Shown here piece after piece: positions 1-14,500 of a DNA stretch of 64,000 bases. Source of the stretch: Dolomedes plantarius (lineage: Eukaryota > Arthropoda > Arachnida > Araneae > Dolomedidae). The position numbers were made by a program, and so were the translations under genes. The stretch spans positions 64,988,693 to 65,052,692 of the forward strand of contig OU015501.1 of NCBI GenBank assembly GCA_907164885.2. The letters are read 5' to 3'. The notes below the pieces were generated by a model that did not search any database, had not been told where the DNA came from, and was given only the letters and a program-made list of their open reading frames with translations. Each line of letters starts with the position of its first letter. Within the stretch, counting starts at the first letter, position 1.

Positions 1-3000
1 AAGGGGAAGGAAAGTGGAGAGACGGCAACATTTCAATGCTGTTTTACTAAACACATGTGTATGAAGAAAAAGTTGGTTTATATGCGAATCAGCTAATGTT
101 AACTTTCATTACTATTTTTGAAAATTAATGGTTGCCACACTAATATTTGCAAATTTACCAAATTTAGAGCTGATGATGCTCTCAGCATCAGCACTAAAAC
201 ATCCAAAACATACATCAGATGATGTAGCCAGTAACCCTTTCGGGAAAAGGGGGTTATACAGGTCTGCTTTTATGGTTAATAAAATTGTCATGAAAGACCT
301 AAACTTTAGAGAACTGTAAACCCCGAGACCCCCCCCTCTATCCATGCACTTATCATTAACCTATGGTCATACCATTATTCTACTTACTTGATATCAAGAT
401 ATCCCTCAAGTTGGTCATAAAACATATCATGACTAGATCAAACTTTCAGATATTACGACACATGGCCAAGAGATCAGCAACCTCTAATATAAGCAGATAT
501 TTACATAAAATATCTAGATGATCAGATCATTTAATTTCTTTATATAATATTAGAAATAGCAGTTTGCTTAAAAGTATAGTCAAAGGTACTTTCTACAAGA
601 GCCAAATGAAAGTATAAAGAGTGCAATGTTCATCATAAATTCAAATAGGGAATGATTCAAATGCTAAAATTTTTTTTAAATGAATATGTCTATCGTATTT
701 ATTGGCAAACAGAATAAGTGCACTGATGTTAATTTCAGAAAAGATAGGTATCAAACATATTAATGACAGATAAATTTTAAATTTCACATTAGAAAAGACC
801 TCTGTTATTCTAACAGCTTGTTACATGCATGTGTGTATGTATCATTATTTGGTAGCTGTGAACTGTAATGGATTCGATATTTTGAACACATAAAAACATT
901 AAAAACAAAATAGGAACTAATTATAGGACAATAGATAATTAAAAACTTTATACCGAAATACATCTTTTTCCTTACATATGCAAAAGCATCAATTAAATTC
1001 AAAATAATTTTGAGATCTGTTTACCCTTGAGCAGTGAAACATGATCATAATTCTAACCAACCAAAGAATTTTAAACTCTTCCATCAAAATATTTTATAAA
1101 AGAAATTTCATCTGCAGTTTTAACACTTCAAACATAAGAAATAAACCTACAATACCCTCCCACTCCTCTAATATTTTATAAGACTTAACCAAAGGCATGC
1201 AGTAAAGTTTTGCTCACGATGTCATATGTGTAACAGTTTATATTCAGGCATACATACACATATATATATTTCTCACATATAAAAAAAAGTGAGGAAAAAT
1301 AGTAAAAAAATGGAATTCATTTACTTATATACTTTAACCTTTTGTATTTAGCACACAAACATTTTTCTAAAATATAACCTAAAAATACGAGCCTAAATTT
1401 TACCTAATACTATACTATTATCTCTATTTAAGCTACACTTGATTTGAAGTTTGATTGTGCAGAGTCCTCCATTTTTTTGGTACTCAGTTATGCTGTATTT
1501 CCAACAAATTCAAAAGGTATTCAAATGAATGCAATATTAACCACATTTACAATATTTCCAATAAAAATTAGTGACAAAATACACTGTTGAAAATTTTAAA
1601 ATGAATTTACAAATGAGAAGTTTATAAAAGCTAAAAGCAGAAATATATTCTAAAACTATTACACATTTATGCAATCTAGAACATCTTTATTCCTAATATT
1701 TTGCATACTTAAGAACCCATATAATATAGCAAAATAGAGAAAATGATCTCAAACTATATTTCTTCAGTGTTTTGCAATGATTTAATGCTGGTGGCATTAA
1801 GACAGAAATAACTAGCATATATTGCGCTGGAACTCTTGTTAGTCTATCTTAAGAAATTATAATTAAGTTGCAATGCTTTAAAATACACTGAACAAATGAA
1901 ATTGGATCTATACTTAACTTCAGAAGTAATAGATGTGGTTAACTGTTGATTAGAGAAAATATGAACACAAATCAAAATTGCTGTTCTCAAAATTTTTAGG
2001 AATATACAGTACTATTTCAGTCATTGAATTTTTGTTAATTCTGTATCCAAAAGAGCATATATGAATCAATTAAGAAAAAAAAATAAAATACACAAACTTG
2101 ATTTAATCATAATTAACAAAATTTTCCAATGGGTGATTTTTTAAAGGTATAAATAAGGTTTCAAAACAAACATAGTCACAACAGAGGATACAAAACATTA
2201 GAATTAGAATATACAGGTGTCCTGAATCTCAATTTGGTTGAAAAAAATCAATGACCAAAAATACTTAAATAAACACCTTAGAGCACATCTGTTGCCAATT
2301 TCATTTTTGACTATGAAAAGATAAACCTTTAAACCAATAATGAGATTTAATATCTAAAATCACAAATATAAAAAAGTTTAATATGTACACATATGGATTT
2401 TCTGTATAGTAGCATGTTTTTAGCTTTAAAATATTTGAAAGATTTAAGTATATAGAGGGGGGAAAAGTGGCAGGATAAAATAATTATAGTGGTCCCACCT
2501 TTCCATTGAGCAGATCTGGGGAGATTATCAGCTTAGAGATTAACTTTAGCAAGAGTAGTAATATTAAAATTCTAAATGGATGCATTCATGAGTGATTTCA
2601 TAAATTATTGATTAGAACATTAAAGATCATACAAAAAATATATATATTCAGGTGATTCAAATCATTGATCAAATTTCAAATGATAATTCTACATTTCATA
2701 AGAGCACAATAATGCTGCATGTACCAAAAGAAAAGGGAACAGACAGAGTTTTAGAAGGTTTTAAAAAGATCGATCTGCAATAGAAATGTGGGTAAGAAAA
2801 TGGGCAACAGCACAAAGGAAGAATTTTTGTGTTATAAATAGCAGTTAGTGCAGCAAGCAACATACTTATATTTGTATTTAATCCACCATGTACTCAGAGC
2901 ATCTAATATAGTATCAACAATTTAGGGAAACAGATATTTGTATAAAGCAGCCTCACCAAGGAACTTTGGATGTTTGCTGTTTTTCTATTTGGAGGGTTTC

Positions 3001-5245
3001 CTTTAAATTGGATTGAATACAGTGTTCTAGATAACATGGGCTCTACAGCAGTCCCCCAAAGTTACTGGGTCTTACACTGCGTAACTTCTTTTTTAAGGAC
3101 ATATTATGTTGTAGACGTGCCATTGTAGCCCACAATATGGAAGAACTCAAAAGTCACGTAGTTACTGATATGGGGTGAGTGATGGGGGACTTACAGTGAA
3201 GAGACACAAAACTTTACAGTCTATCTTTTGACTGAGGTATCACTCATCAATCTGCACTGAACAAATTAAAATATAACCATTAGAAATGTGATGAACAACT
3301 TTGAATAACCCGGTACTGATAAGTATTAATAATTTATTCAAAAACAATCAATCAGACAATGCACACAGGTTAACAAAAACAAACATTTCATTTCTATTGG
3401 TAATATACTACATAGAAAGTATATTAATTTCATAGTACGAAATAAAAAGGGTAAAGTGTGCAATTAAGTACAAAAATTAATGAATGGCTGTCCATTAAAT
3501 GTAATTCTAATCTGCTCCTTAAAATATCAAAATCTACTTTAAAAAAAGTATAACATATTTCTGTTCTCCAGCATTTAAAATACTTCTATAATACAAAAAC
3601 TGCTAAACAAACAAATCAGAACTCATATATACTTAAGCTGCTCAATAAAAACAAAGGAGAAAAAAATCGTAGAAAATTAAGTATAAGATTATCACGTATG
3701 CAAGCTATCACTATAAATTATTACCTTTTTAGGCAATACAAAAGTATGACTTTTTAAAAAAGTTTACTAAATTACAAGGAGAAAAAAAGACAAGATAACT
3801 GCGACTAAGTTATTAATAAATGACTAGAACATTTCCAATTAGAATCCAGTTCATTAATGGATCTAATGAGCAAAACAAAAAAAATAAGCATACATTAAAA
3901 AGTTCATAAAAGAACTTTTAATTATAAATAACTGACAAGAATAATTATCAAAAGACAAACATTATACATTTTAAAAGGGTAATTAAAACAAAATACAAAT
4001 ACAACAAAATCATAAAAAAAGCTGATGTGTAAAGTAATAAAACAAAAAAGATTTATAAAAAAGTTATAAAAGGTAAAATCACGCAAAATATTAAATGCAT
4101 ATGATTATAAATCAAAATTTTCAAAAAACACATGTTGATAGTTATTAGTCGATCAACACAGAATTATAATGAACATTTTTTTGCATCAACATATGTATAA
4201 AACTACTTAAGCACACACAAATGAAAAGATGAAATGGAAAATACCTGCCAACATTTAATAATGATATTTTGTAAAATAATAAACAAACATCTTTTACATA
4301 TTTTTTTAGTAGTGTCTTCCAGACAAAATTAATTTAAATATTTGCCGAACCTGCATGAAATTATAACTTTAATAACTTTCATGTATATAGCACATAACCC
4401 TTTTATAAAAAAAAAAGAAAGAAAAAGAGAGCGAGTGTTAAAATGCAATATCCCAGAAAAAAATTTACTTAGCATTTTTCACCTATTTAATTTGCTATAT
4501 TCAAAATTATTATGAAATAAAAATTCATGTTTGTGCTTTATGAAAATTCTTAACACACACACACACACACAATATAGATAAAAATGTGCAAAATATGTAG
4601 TAACAATGTCATAATCTGATAAAATATATTAAAACAGTTTTTTTTTTCTTTCAAAGAATGTCAGATATATACGAGACATTAATTTTTTCTATAATTTTTG
4701 ATATTTTATAGTGTGGATTTCAGGGTAACAGAAAATAAACAAATAAATACAGTAGGTCCATAACCTGCACTGTGAGTTCATTCAAACTAAAAATCTTTTA
4801 AATATGAAGTACTCACAAGACTAGAAGTTATAATAGATTTTTCCCACTATGATTGATTCAAACATACATAAAACTCAACAAAATTCTGCTTATAGAGAGA
4901 ACAATTTGAACCATTAAATCTATGTTTCCTTTCGATCTCAACAAAGGATAAAATTTTTATAAAAATTTCTTCCTCAGCATTGCTTTCTAATGTTGAATCG
5001 GTTAATAGCATGTAACAGAACCATTTGTTTCCAAGATTTTCTACAGCAGATTAATATGTAATGTCTCAAAACTGAGCACACTTAAGATATCTATATCATA
5101 CTACAATATTCTGCATAGTACATAATGATTATTCATGTTATTTGCTCTAGCAAAGCCAGAAGCTTAATGAAGGAACAAGAATACAGGGACAATCTCTAGA
5201 TGTTCCATTCCCCAATTTCAAGCTGAATAAACATTGAAGCCTTAA
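1..5245. other. intergenic or 3' flank, no gene seen
   Basis: AT-rich sequence with no exon, transposase remnant or RNA gene that I can recognise on either strand. Open frames are short and low-complexity. A simple (AC)n run lies at about 4552–4571, and A/T homopolymer stretches are frequent. The stretch near 3040–3200 is slightly richer in GC and has short self-similar words, but I could not resolve a transposon end there. Confidence 0.6.
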
Positions 5246-6909
5246 CCCATTACCCGCCAAAACTATAAGGGGTGAATTTTTTTTTTATACAAATAATATT
5301 GGCTATTCATTTGAACATATACAACATTAATTTATGGGGAAAATAACAAAACTGGTCTTAACTTTTGAAAAACCGAGTGTTGCGTTAATGCAATGTCAGC
5401 GGAATAAGAGTCTTGACATTAAGTGAGTTCAACTGAACTTCTGCAGGGTATTCTTCGCTTTGAGCACTGGGAATTCTTTTTAGCTTTGTTACGCTTTCGA
5501 AAGAAAATTATCACTTTACAGGTAATTAATTTATCATAAAGATTTAACTTATTTTTCCTTTGCAAAATTATTGATTATATGCAGAAAACTGTTTTAAATC
5601 ATGAAACCTTCTGTTTCGCCTTCAAACTGAAAATTGTAATACCCCTCTCTTTCTTTCGAACACATTTCACCCATTGAAATGGGTACATTTGGATGCGGTT
5701 TCCCGAATCGTATCCAAACCAAATTGGTTTGAAACTTTCTATTTAGCGAGCTTAGGTACGGTCTCACTTTATATAATTTATCTTTGCTATCGATCCGATT
5801 GTTTATCAAACCAAATGCAAATTCTGTTTCATGTTCCTGTACTGAAAGCGTGACATCGATTCTTGCAAAATAGGAACAGAAATGTCTTTATCACAGAGAC
5901 CAGTAAATTTCTTCCCGAGGTAAAGAATATATCCCGTCGGCAACAATATTCCAATGAACTGTCTCAGTAGGCTTCATATGCTAAAAAATGGGGGCGATTC
6001 TTTTGTTGGCACATGAGTTTGTCTATTCGTCGAGAAGGGAAAAACATCTGAGCCAAAGAGAAGATCAAAAATCTCTGCACTAGTTTATCCTGTATTATAT
6101 TTTTCATAGTTCCGATTTGATCTTTTTCTTCATTTTTCGGCTGAGACATATTCAATGGTCCCATCTTTATCCATTTCCAAATCTTCAGTTTTTGTTTTTT
6201 TAATTTTTTCGAAAGGCTTGTACTACTTTTAGGAAGCAAAAACTTCTTTTTTACTCAAACTTTAATTTCGACATAAGTATCACATGGTAGATTATCATTG
6301 TCATTATTCAAAATATTATCATTTCCTTCTTCTTCATCACTAGTTTCTGCTGTTTCTGGAAGAATAACAACAATATCAGTTTCATTCTTGCCATCATTAT
6401 CTGAAATCTTCATCGAAAATTCATTGAAGAGCTTCTTTAAACGTAAATTATCTAGTTTTAGACAGTTCTATAAGCAAAGAATTGGAAAAGTTCTACGGAG
6501 TCGAGCGACACATGTGAATAAGGGAACTACCCTTTTCCTGCTGACGTTGCGGGAACGCAACACCTGTTTTCTCTTCCTCCCCCACCCAAACAAAAGCAAC
6601 CGATTTAGGGAATGTTCTGATAACTTTGACCTTGGCTAAAAATAGATCACCCCTAAAGCTGGCGTTTGTCTCCCAATATTTCTTCTGTGAAAATGACCAG
6701 GAGAAAGTTCTCGTTCAAAAATGCTTAACTAACTGTCTATATTTGGAACTCGTTATTAAATTAAAAGAACTGTTGAAGGTAAATATTTTTCTAATTCGAT
6801 TATTAACCCTACTCAAAAACTACTGCTAATATAAAAATCATTTGATAGCTAAATTTGCATACGCATTTATTTTGACCGTTGCGTCAACGCAACACCAGCG
6901 GTTAATGGG
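5246..6909 (-). mobile_element. deleted piggyBac-like element
   Basis: The ends form an imperfect inverted repeat starting CCCATTA and ending TAATGGG. The left end is preceded by TTAA (5242–5245), the piggyBac target site. The right end is followed by TAAA, a one-base change from TTAA. Sub-terminal words related to TTGCGTYAAYGCAA occur near 5381 and 6880. Minus-strand translation gives fragments of a piggyBac transposase N-terminal half: an acidic region, a ...TNSCANK... block like the family's TNxYA, GIYSLPREEIYWS, and at 5770–5700 KVRPYLSSLNRKF. The frames are broken by stops and shifts, and most of the catalytic C-terminal half is missing, so the copy is non-autonomous and old. Length is 1664 bp against about 2.4 kb for complete elements. 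Confidence 0.8.
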
Positions 6910-8368
6910 TAAATATAATTAGTTTGGGGGTTTATTACACATCAGTGTGGCACCCCTTTATCTGAGGCAAATGTCCACCCCTCCTAGTTACTATGTCTAT
7001 GATCAATGCTAGTTACTAATGTTTTGCTTACAAATAGCATTAACTAAGTTAGTTCTTGGTCAAAGTTTTATGAAAAGACAGTGGTAACAATGTAAATAAA
7101 ATCATACAAATTACTGACAAAACTCTCGAATTAATTTAATTTAGATGTGTATTATGCATATAGATGTATGCTGCTACAATACTTAATACAATGCTTATGG
7201 TCAGCAGAATGCAAGATGTAATAAATATTTTTATTGGAAGAAAAAGTTTGTTTGCTTTATGAGCTCATTTAAAAATTTTTATTGCAGGATTTACAGTTAG
7301 GTGATTGATGGTCCAACAGCTTAATGGTATACAAAATGCAGCATTTGAATGCAGTAGGTAAAAGTAAAAAGTAAGTAGTAGTTGTGTACCTCATAAGTTT
7401 TAAAACTTCCATTGTAAATTGTCACCAACTAAACATTATGTGCGATTTCAAGTGCAATAGATTTTTTTAATTTGTCTCATTATACTGATTAACATGTGGA
7501 TTTGACTTACATTGCTGGTACAAAAAGTATCATTCTAGATGTTCTTCAGTTTATTAGTGAAGTAACAGGTAATTAAACATTCAAGAATTGCTGCTAAAAA
7601 TAAATAAATAAAATAAATAATAATAAAGCAACTCTTTAAACTGTTCTGTAATGTTACTCTAACTATAAGAAGTATTAATTTTCTATCTCAATCTCAGTTT
7701 GCACCGGAAATATCCTCTAACTTTTGTGGATTGATTGACTAGAGGTAATTTTACATGTGATTATACACAGCAAAGATATATATATATATTTTCAGAAGAA
7801 ATTTTCAACAGCTTCACCAATTTGAATGTAAACAATTAATGAAGAAATTTAATGTTTCCACCAATATTTTCTCATAAAAAGTTACAAAAATATCCATATT
7901 TAATGACACAAAGAAAATAGGGTATCCTTTTATGCATGCAAACAAAGCAGAAATCTAGTTGGCAGGTATATGAAAAAAAGAGAAAAAAAAAAGGAAAATT
8001 GGTAATGCTTAAATAATGAACTCAATCTTTTAGACAAATGTAACATAAATAAAATTAGCACTTTAATTAAAAATTAAAGATGGGCACAAATGTAGACTAT
8101 AATAAATTAGTAAAACATTAATAATACTTAAAGCATATTACTAAAAAATAATACATAGCAGGTACAAAGAACTTAAGCACCAGATATCTGAAAAATGATG
8201 AGAAACAAAAGCACAAATGAATGTAACCTATCACATGATGCTGTCACTAGTTCTTAAGAATTTGTTCCTAAGAAAACTTGTACAATGTTGAAGTCGTAAC
8301 TCAAAGAAGTGACCTGATGAAAAATTCTATGTACATGTTTACAGTATAGTGTAAATACAGAATAAATA
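6910..8368. other. no gene seen; possible PGAP2 3' flank
   Basis: This stretch lies downstream of PGAP2 on its strand. It contains AT-rich unique sequence and short A/T runs. Part may be PGAP2 3' UTR if the polyadenylation site beside the stop codon is not the one used. No transposon end or exon was recognised. Confidence 0.5.
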
Positions 8369-8374
8369 TTTATT
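8369..8374 (-). terminator. candidate polyadenylation signal of PGAP2
   Basis: AATAAA on the minus strand overlaps the last base of the TGA stop. Its position so close to the stop makes it doubtful as the only signal. The real 3' end may lie further down. Confidence 0.3.
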
Positions 8375-8531
8375 CATCCCTTTTTAATTGTGTTTTGACA
8401 ATTAGGTGAACTGTGCAACACTGGAAGGCAAATCATGATCTCTTCTTCAGGCAAATCCCATATAATTGTGGCATGAAAGGCCATGTTGGCAAAACAAATA
8501 ACATATTCACATAAGGCAAACCAGCTGAATG
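8374..8531 (-). CDS. PGAP2: PGAP2 last coding exon
   Basis: The acceptor is TTTGTGTAG|CATTCA. It enters with two bases completing an Ala codon and runs 51 more codons to TGA (8376–8374). CEYVICFANMAFHATIIWD is the conserved last helix. The tail after EEEIMICLP is not conserved with vertebrates. Confidence 0.92.
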
Positions 8532-11500
8532 CTACACAAACATAAAAACATTTAAAAAGGTATCAATAATATAAAAGAAAAAATAAATAAACATATATAA
8601 GTCAACACTTATTTTATTCTACATATAATCCATTACTGCTCTATAAATTAATTTTTATAATACAGAAGTAGCTCAAAAAGAATTTTGATATTGGGGAATT
8701 TGTACCTATATATTTTCAGACTTCTGGGCTCTTTTATATTTAAAGATTTAAACATCCAAAAACAACAGTACTTTTAACTATCTCACTTATATAAAATCAT
8801 CATTAAATACGCTAAACAATATACAATGCAAAAATTGGTGGGTACGCTTCATTAGACATATTTTAGGGGCATGAACATTATCATTTCATATTACTGGGAA
8901 GATTCATAAACCAGAACAAAAACAATTCATAATGCAATATATCAGTTTTCAGTACATAAGGTTTTCAATTCAGAAAAATATTTCTATTGTGGATAGTTAA
9001 ATTTTCTTTGGATTTTCTTTTAGAACAATAAGTAACATAAATGCTGCTAAACATGTACTTAGTGATTAGTACTCTTCACATTACAACAAATGTGTGACAA
9101 TCATTTAAATTCTCATGCTGAATGAAATAATGTATTTATTCAGAATGTGAGGCTATGTTTCATAAGAATGCATGTCAAAGAAAATGCATGATAGAAATTT
9201 TTAATCAATTGTTGAAGTTGAAATTTCGCATTACAAATATTGATTTTTCAGAGTTAAATGACACTTTTCAAGAATTTAGAAATGAAACATGGTCAAATAG
9301 TTAAAACAGGCCTGCAGAACAAACAGCCCATCAGCAAATCACAAGATACATATTATAATAAATCTAAAAATACTTAGTATTATTTTTAGATTTATATATT
9401 ATGATAGAAACATATAAAAGCAAAATGCAAACAAAGGAGAGAACTGATTAATATTACCAACATAGCAGTCTTAGCAAAAAAAGAGAAGAGTGGGACGATG
9501 ATAAACATTTTTCTTCACAACAATCCCCCAAAACTCAGAAATTTCAAAAAGTTTCATATTTAAAAATTATTCAACATTCTGAGTATAATCCCTAGTTTTT
9601 TTTAAAAGTTTTTCATGAATGTATGATTTACAAATATGAAGAAAAAATACAATTTGTTATAATTGCAGTATGTTTGTTCTTTGAATAATGTAATTTCATA
9701 ATTGTATTGATGTATTTTAAATAGTTTGATCAGAAAAGGTTATAATGTTGAGCTTCACGGTACCTGTATTTAAGGGGATGAGAATACAACACCTAAATAC
9801 TGTTTTATATAATGTGAACAAATAATTTTAAAGTATAAACAGAAAATTCTAAATTTTTAACAAATTTTGTGTTAATCATAACTAATATTGAAACTCAAGT
9901 ATCTAAAACATTCTGGCATCAAAGTGAGAGGCCAACTATCACCACACCCACTGAAAAACTTAGCCATAAAAGAAAATATATGATTTCTAGACTAGTGTAC
10001 ATCTTAAATATGTACACATTGTAGCTAATTAAAGCTGTAATACTACGAATAGTTGGATTCACCTGAAATTTGGCAGAGGACTAGAAGTTATCATGGCTAA
10101 TGCAAATGATTAAAATCTCAGCAGAGTAAACAATATGATGCATGTGCAGCACAGGCTGAAATGTGACTTGGAAATGTATCAAAGCCTCAAAATGTTAAAC
10201 CCTATATACTATATTGGCTAATTCGATTGTTATTTCTCTGCTAGTACATAAACATGCCTCATCACAAAATGAGACAACATTATGAACATTTAATAGACCT
10301 TGAGAGAAGAAACAATTACTGGGCTATGAGAAGGAAGTTTGTTATACAGTGATATTGCTGCATATCTTGGCAAAATGCCAGTACAATTATGGATACTTGG
10401 AAACAATGGGCACAAGAAAGTTCTAAACATCCTCATTAGATATGTGGAATATATATATATATGAGGTGCTGAAAGGCAAAGTGGTGTAAGTCACATTTTC
10501 AACTTTTTTTATCTGAAGGCAAAAATGTAATCCCCATGTTCAATTTATAGTGGAATAGCAAATAATTATTATTTGCAATGTTATAATAATTATTATGAAT
10601 TATAATTTGTTCAATTTATAGTGGAATTTTTTGTAGCTTTTGCAGTAAAACGCTTTGGACACCACTTTGCTTTTCACTGCCTCATATGGCTGTATCAGAA
10701 AGGGATGGCAGGCTTTTGTCAAGTATTGCAGAAACCAATCGTACTGTGACACCAACAATGTTGGTATTACAATGGCTAACGATGACACATGAGGTAATAA
10801 CTGCTAGCACTGTTTGCCAACAACTAATGCAGTGAGGACTCATAGCTCAACTTCCATTATGGTGACTTCCCTTGAACCTATATCATAAATGTCTAAGGCT
10901 TGAATGGAGCCCAGAGCAAAGATACTGGAATACTGAATAAGAGCAAATCATGTTATCGGATTAGTTTAGATTCAATCTTTAGACCCATAGTGTCTGGATC
11001 CTTGTTTGCGGGATACAGAGGGGTACAGCATCTGGAAGGGTTCATTGTAGCACATAATAATGGTCCTTATTCAAACATAATTGTTTGGGGTGCTATAACA
11101 TTACATTTACACTCTCCCCCTTGGTAACTGAGTGCTAATTATGTAAGTTATCAGAACTAAGAGAGATTTATCTGTCCTATAGAACTGGCATTAGCATTAC
11201 AAAAAGATATGCAAATAATGACCTAAAGACAAATTCAATATCTTTAAGACTTGTGTAGCACTCAATGTCTCACTGCTACCATACCAGAGTTTATGAATAT
11301 AATACTTAAGGCATTTAGAAATAAGTTTACCAGCAAACAAAAAATTCCTTTTTCAAATATGAAAACAAAGACCTCTGAATTCTTTTTGAATCAGTCCTGA
11401 AAACAAGCAATTTGAGATGTCTTAATATGAAGGCATAATTAAATTCCTCAATTGTGTGAAAACATCATATCATAAACAATTTGATGGAATAAGATTTCTT

Positions 11501-14500
11501 TCCTTAAGCAATGAACTTCTTACTCATTTACTGTTATATATTATAGTTGCCACAACTTCTGAAATACTTTTATATAGATCACTCAGCTCCTGCTACTGTA
11601 CATATTTAAATTCTTTGGATTAATGAATTATGAAATATTTGCTAAGATATTATTTCAAACACCCCACTTAGATAATAAAAAACTGTGGAAAGAGCAGTAA
11701 AATGCATGAATTCTTAACTTCATATTTTAGAATATGAATGACTTTCATTAAATAAAAAATATGCTAGGATGGTTACCTCAAAATTGAATAAACAATAGAA
11801 GTAAATTACTCCTAAATATTAGAGCCATTAAACAACTTAATTCACTCTATCCTACATACTGTAAACTTAACCAATTCATTAAATATGAATGAAACAATAC
11901 AATACATATTGATTCATAATTTCTAATCAGCCTGAAAAAAAATGACAACGAGGTTGTATAATTCTTTTTTCCAATCAACTCATAATGGATTAATAAGAAT
12001 ATAATAAAATAAAAGAATATTACCAAGTTCTTCACAGTATACTCGATGTTTATAAAAGAAGTATATCATGCCCAGTGACGTAACTGCTATTACAGCACAA
12101 AGGAAAAGTTTTGTTCTATAAGACAGCTTCTCCTGCAAAAGTAACAGATACTACACAGATGCAAGAACTCTTACATATTTATTGAACATGCATTAAGTGT
12201 TATACAAAGATTATGTGGCTTTTCTGAAACTGAAATTTCAACCAAATCAGCCCTAAACTGTTCAAGTGGTTTAAAAACTACTAATACACCCATCCCTTCA
12301 TTTACACAGTTTAATTTTTTTCCCCATACAGGAATTTCCTGTTAACACTACTTTACAATAATGCATGCATTAATTTATTGGTAGGTGTGGGATAATTATC
12401 GAAAAACAGCGATGAATAGTTATTAATAAACTTTTTGATACACATTCTTTTTATTTTAGTACAATAAGTCAATGTTTTTGTTACTGCAAAATGAACTATA
12501 TGTACATATAAATCTAAACTTTTTAAAATCACTTCTTAGTCTTCAATTACACAATTTTTTCTGGACCATATGTTGCCATTTTATATATCTCTTATGCACT
12601 ATTATACATGCGTTTGGAGTGGTTTGTTATCTATCTTCCAGTTTCATATGATTTCCTTAGATCAACTTATCTTTATACCATTGACATATTTTTCATAATA
12701 ACTTTACACATTCTATCAAGCATATAGTTTATATAAGTCTACAGATGTTCTGGCTTAAATCCAAACCAGCTTGTTCAGTCTGTTACTTTTGTTGTCTGTT
12801 CTTACTAACTAAAAAATTTTCATGTTTGTGTGAACATTTTGAGTTAACATACCCCTAAAGAATCTGCATTGTGTTAACATCTGAATACAGTGATGACAAA
12901 TGCATTCTGTAATGTGATTAGTGACAAACCATCTCTCAGTTAACACTGATGTATGAATCATGCCACTATCTTGGTGGAATGCATAACCATCCCCTGCAAG
13001 AATCTTTGCAGTTGGTTGGGAGGTAGCTTCAAGGTACTTCTAGGATTTGTCTGCCATTTAGGAAAGCAATATCAGTAGTTCCATTAAAAGCAATGGTGTC
13101 CTAAAATATAAGTTACCCTTTCACTTTGTCTGCTAAAGAAAGTTTGAGGCTAGCACCTCTAATCATGCCACTAGCAGTTCCATTCCCCTGTGCCATTCAG
13201 ATTTAAACTTCTCATTGGAGAAGATGGTGGTAATCCATTTCTCCTTCCATTTCATGTAACATCTGGCCCAATGCAAAAGAGCCAGTTTATGGCACTGTTT
13301 GAGTTTAGGCACAGGGCAATTTTCTGAAGCACAATAATATTGTTATTTTCTAATTTGATAATGAAGTGTATCCTTTTAGATGACACAGCTTACACTTTAG
13401 GCATACAACACTTTAGCACTTTACTACATACAGGGATAAATTTGAGGGTAACACTAGATGAAGCATGGAGAGAAATATTATATTGGAGTGATTGTCTGGA
13501 TTATAATGGAGTGTTGTTGTTTTTCTTAGCCATCTGGACTGTTTCAAAGATATGCAATCACTATGTTTGACAAAATCTTAAAAATAACATCCCTTCCAAT
13601 TCCCATTTCTTCACAATTTTTCCAAACTGGCAATCCATTTGCCTTGGCTTTGAATTTTGGTCATCTTCTCAGCAGAAAGATTAAGTTACTTGGCATACTT
13701 ACAACTAAACAACAGATAGGAATTTTGTCTTATGTAAGGTATACACTGAGCTACAACACATGGACATGTTAAAAAAAGAGTGTTTGCTTGCCAAGCTGAT
13801 TTACATAACAAATCCCATATGCATTTGTCTCTATACTTATCAAATAGCTAAGATTTGAATGCTAAGCATTTTTTACATTAATCTCAAACAATTACTGACT
13901 GAAGGATTCTACAATATTTGTTGCCCAGTGCCACCATGTACCCACAAACTTTGTTCCCGGCAAAAATTGACCTTAGCTTCAGTTTGAAAAGAGTAAAGTC
14001 TCTATACATTTGAGATACCCCCTCCCCATATCCACATATATATATATATATAGTTAAGCAGGTATACAAAGAGAAATAATTGTATAGATAAATAATAATA
14101 TGCAAAATCAATAAAAAAAGCCCTTAAATAAATTCTGAAACATTCTGAAAAGAAAAAATACTAACCAAATATGTAGGAGCAGAAGATTTATTCATGGAAC
14201 TCAACACACAAGTACTTAGCATGTATGAAATGGAAGCTGCCATAAATGTGATGAAATTTTTTCATGGACAGCTAAATTTGAGAAGAAAAAATTAGCATTA
14301 GAATATTAATAGATAAGTTACCAAAAATTTACTATTCTCATTATAATTTAAATTATAAACTTATCCTGTTAAACACAATATTGGGCTTTTAAACAATTTA
14401 TAAAATCATTAATTAAAAACAAGGATACTTTTACGCACCAGGAAAAATCCACTTAATTGAAATCTGAAAATAACATCAACATGCCTATTAAAACTACATT

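Noticed and set aside
128..345. Overlapping short frames on both strands near the left edge
   Set aside because: No motif, no splice context and no homology that I recognise; expected by chance.
6298..6829. Plus-strand frames of 113 and 67 codons
   Set aside because: They lie inside the piggyBac element, antisense to its transposase, and carry no domain of their own.
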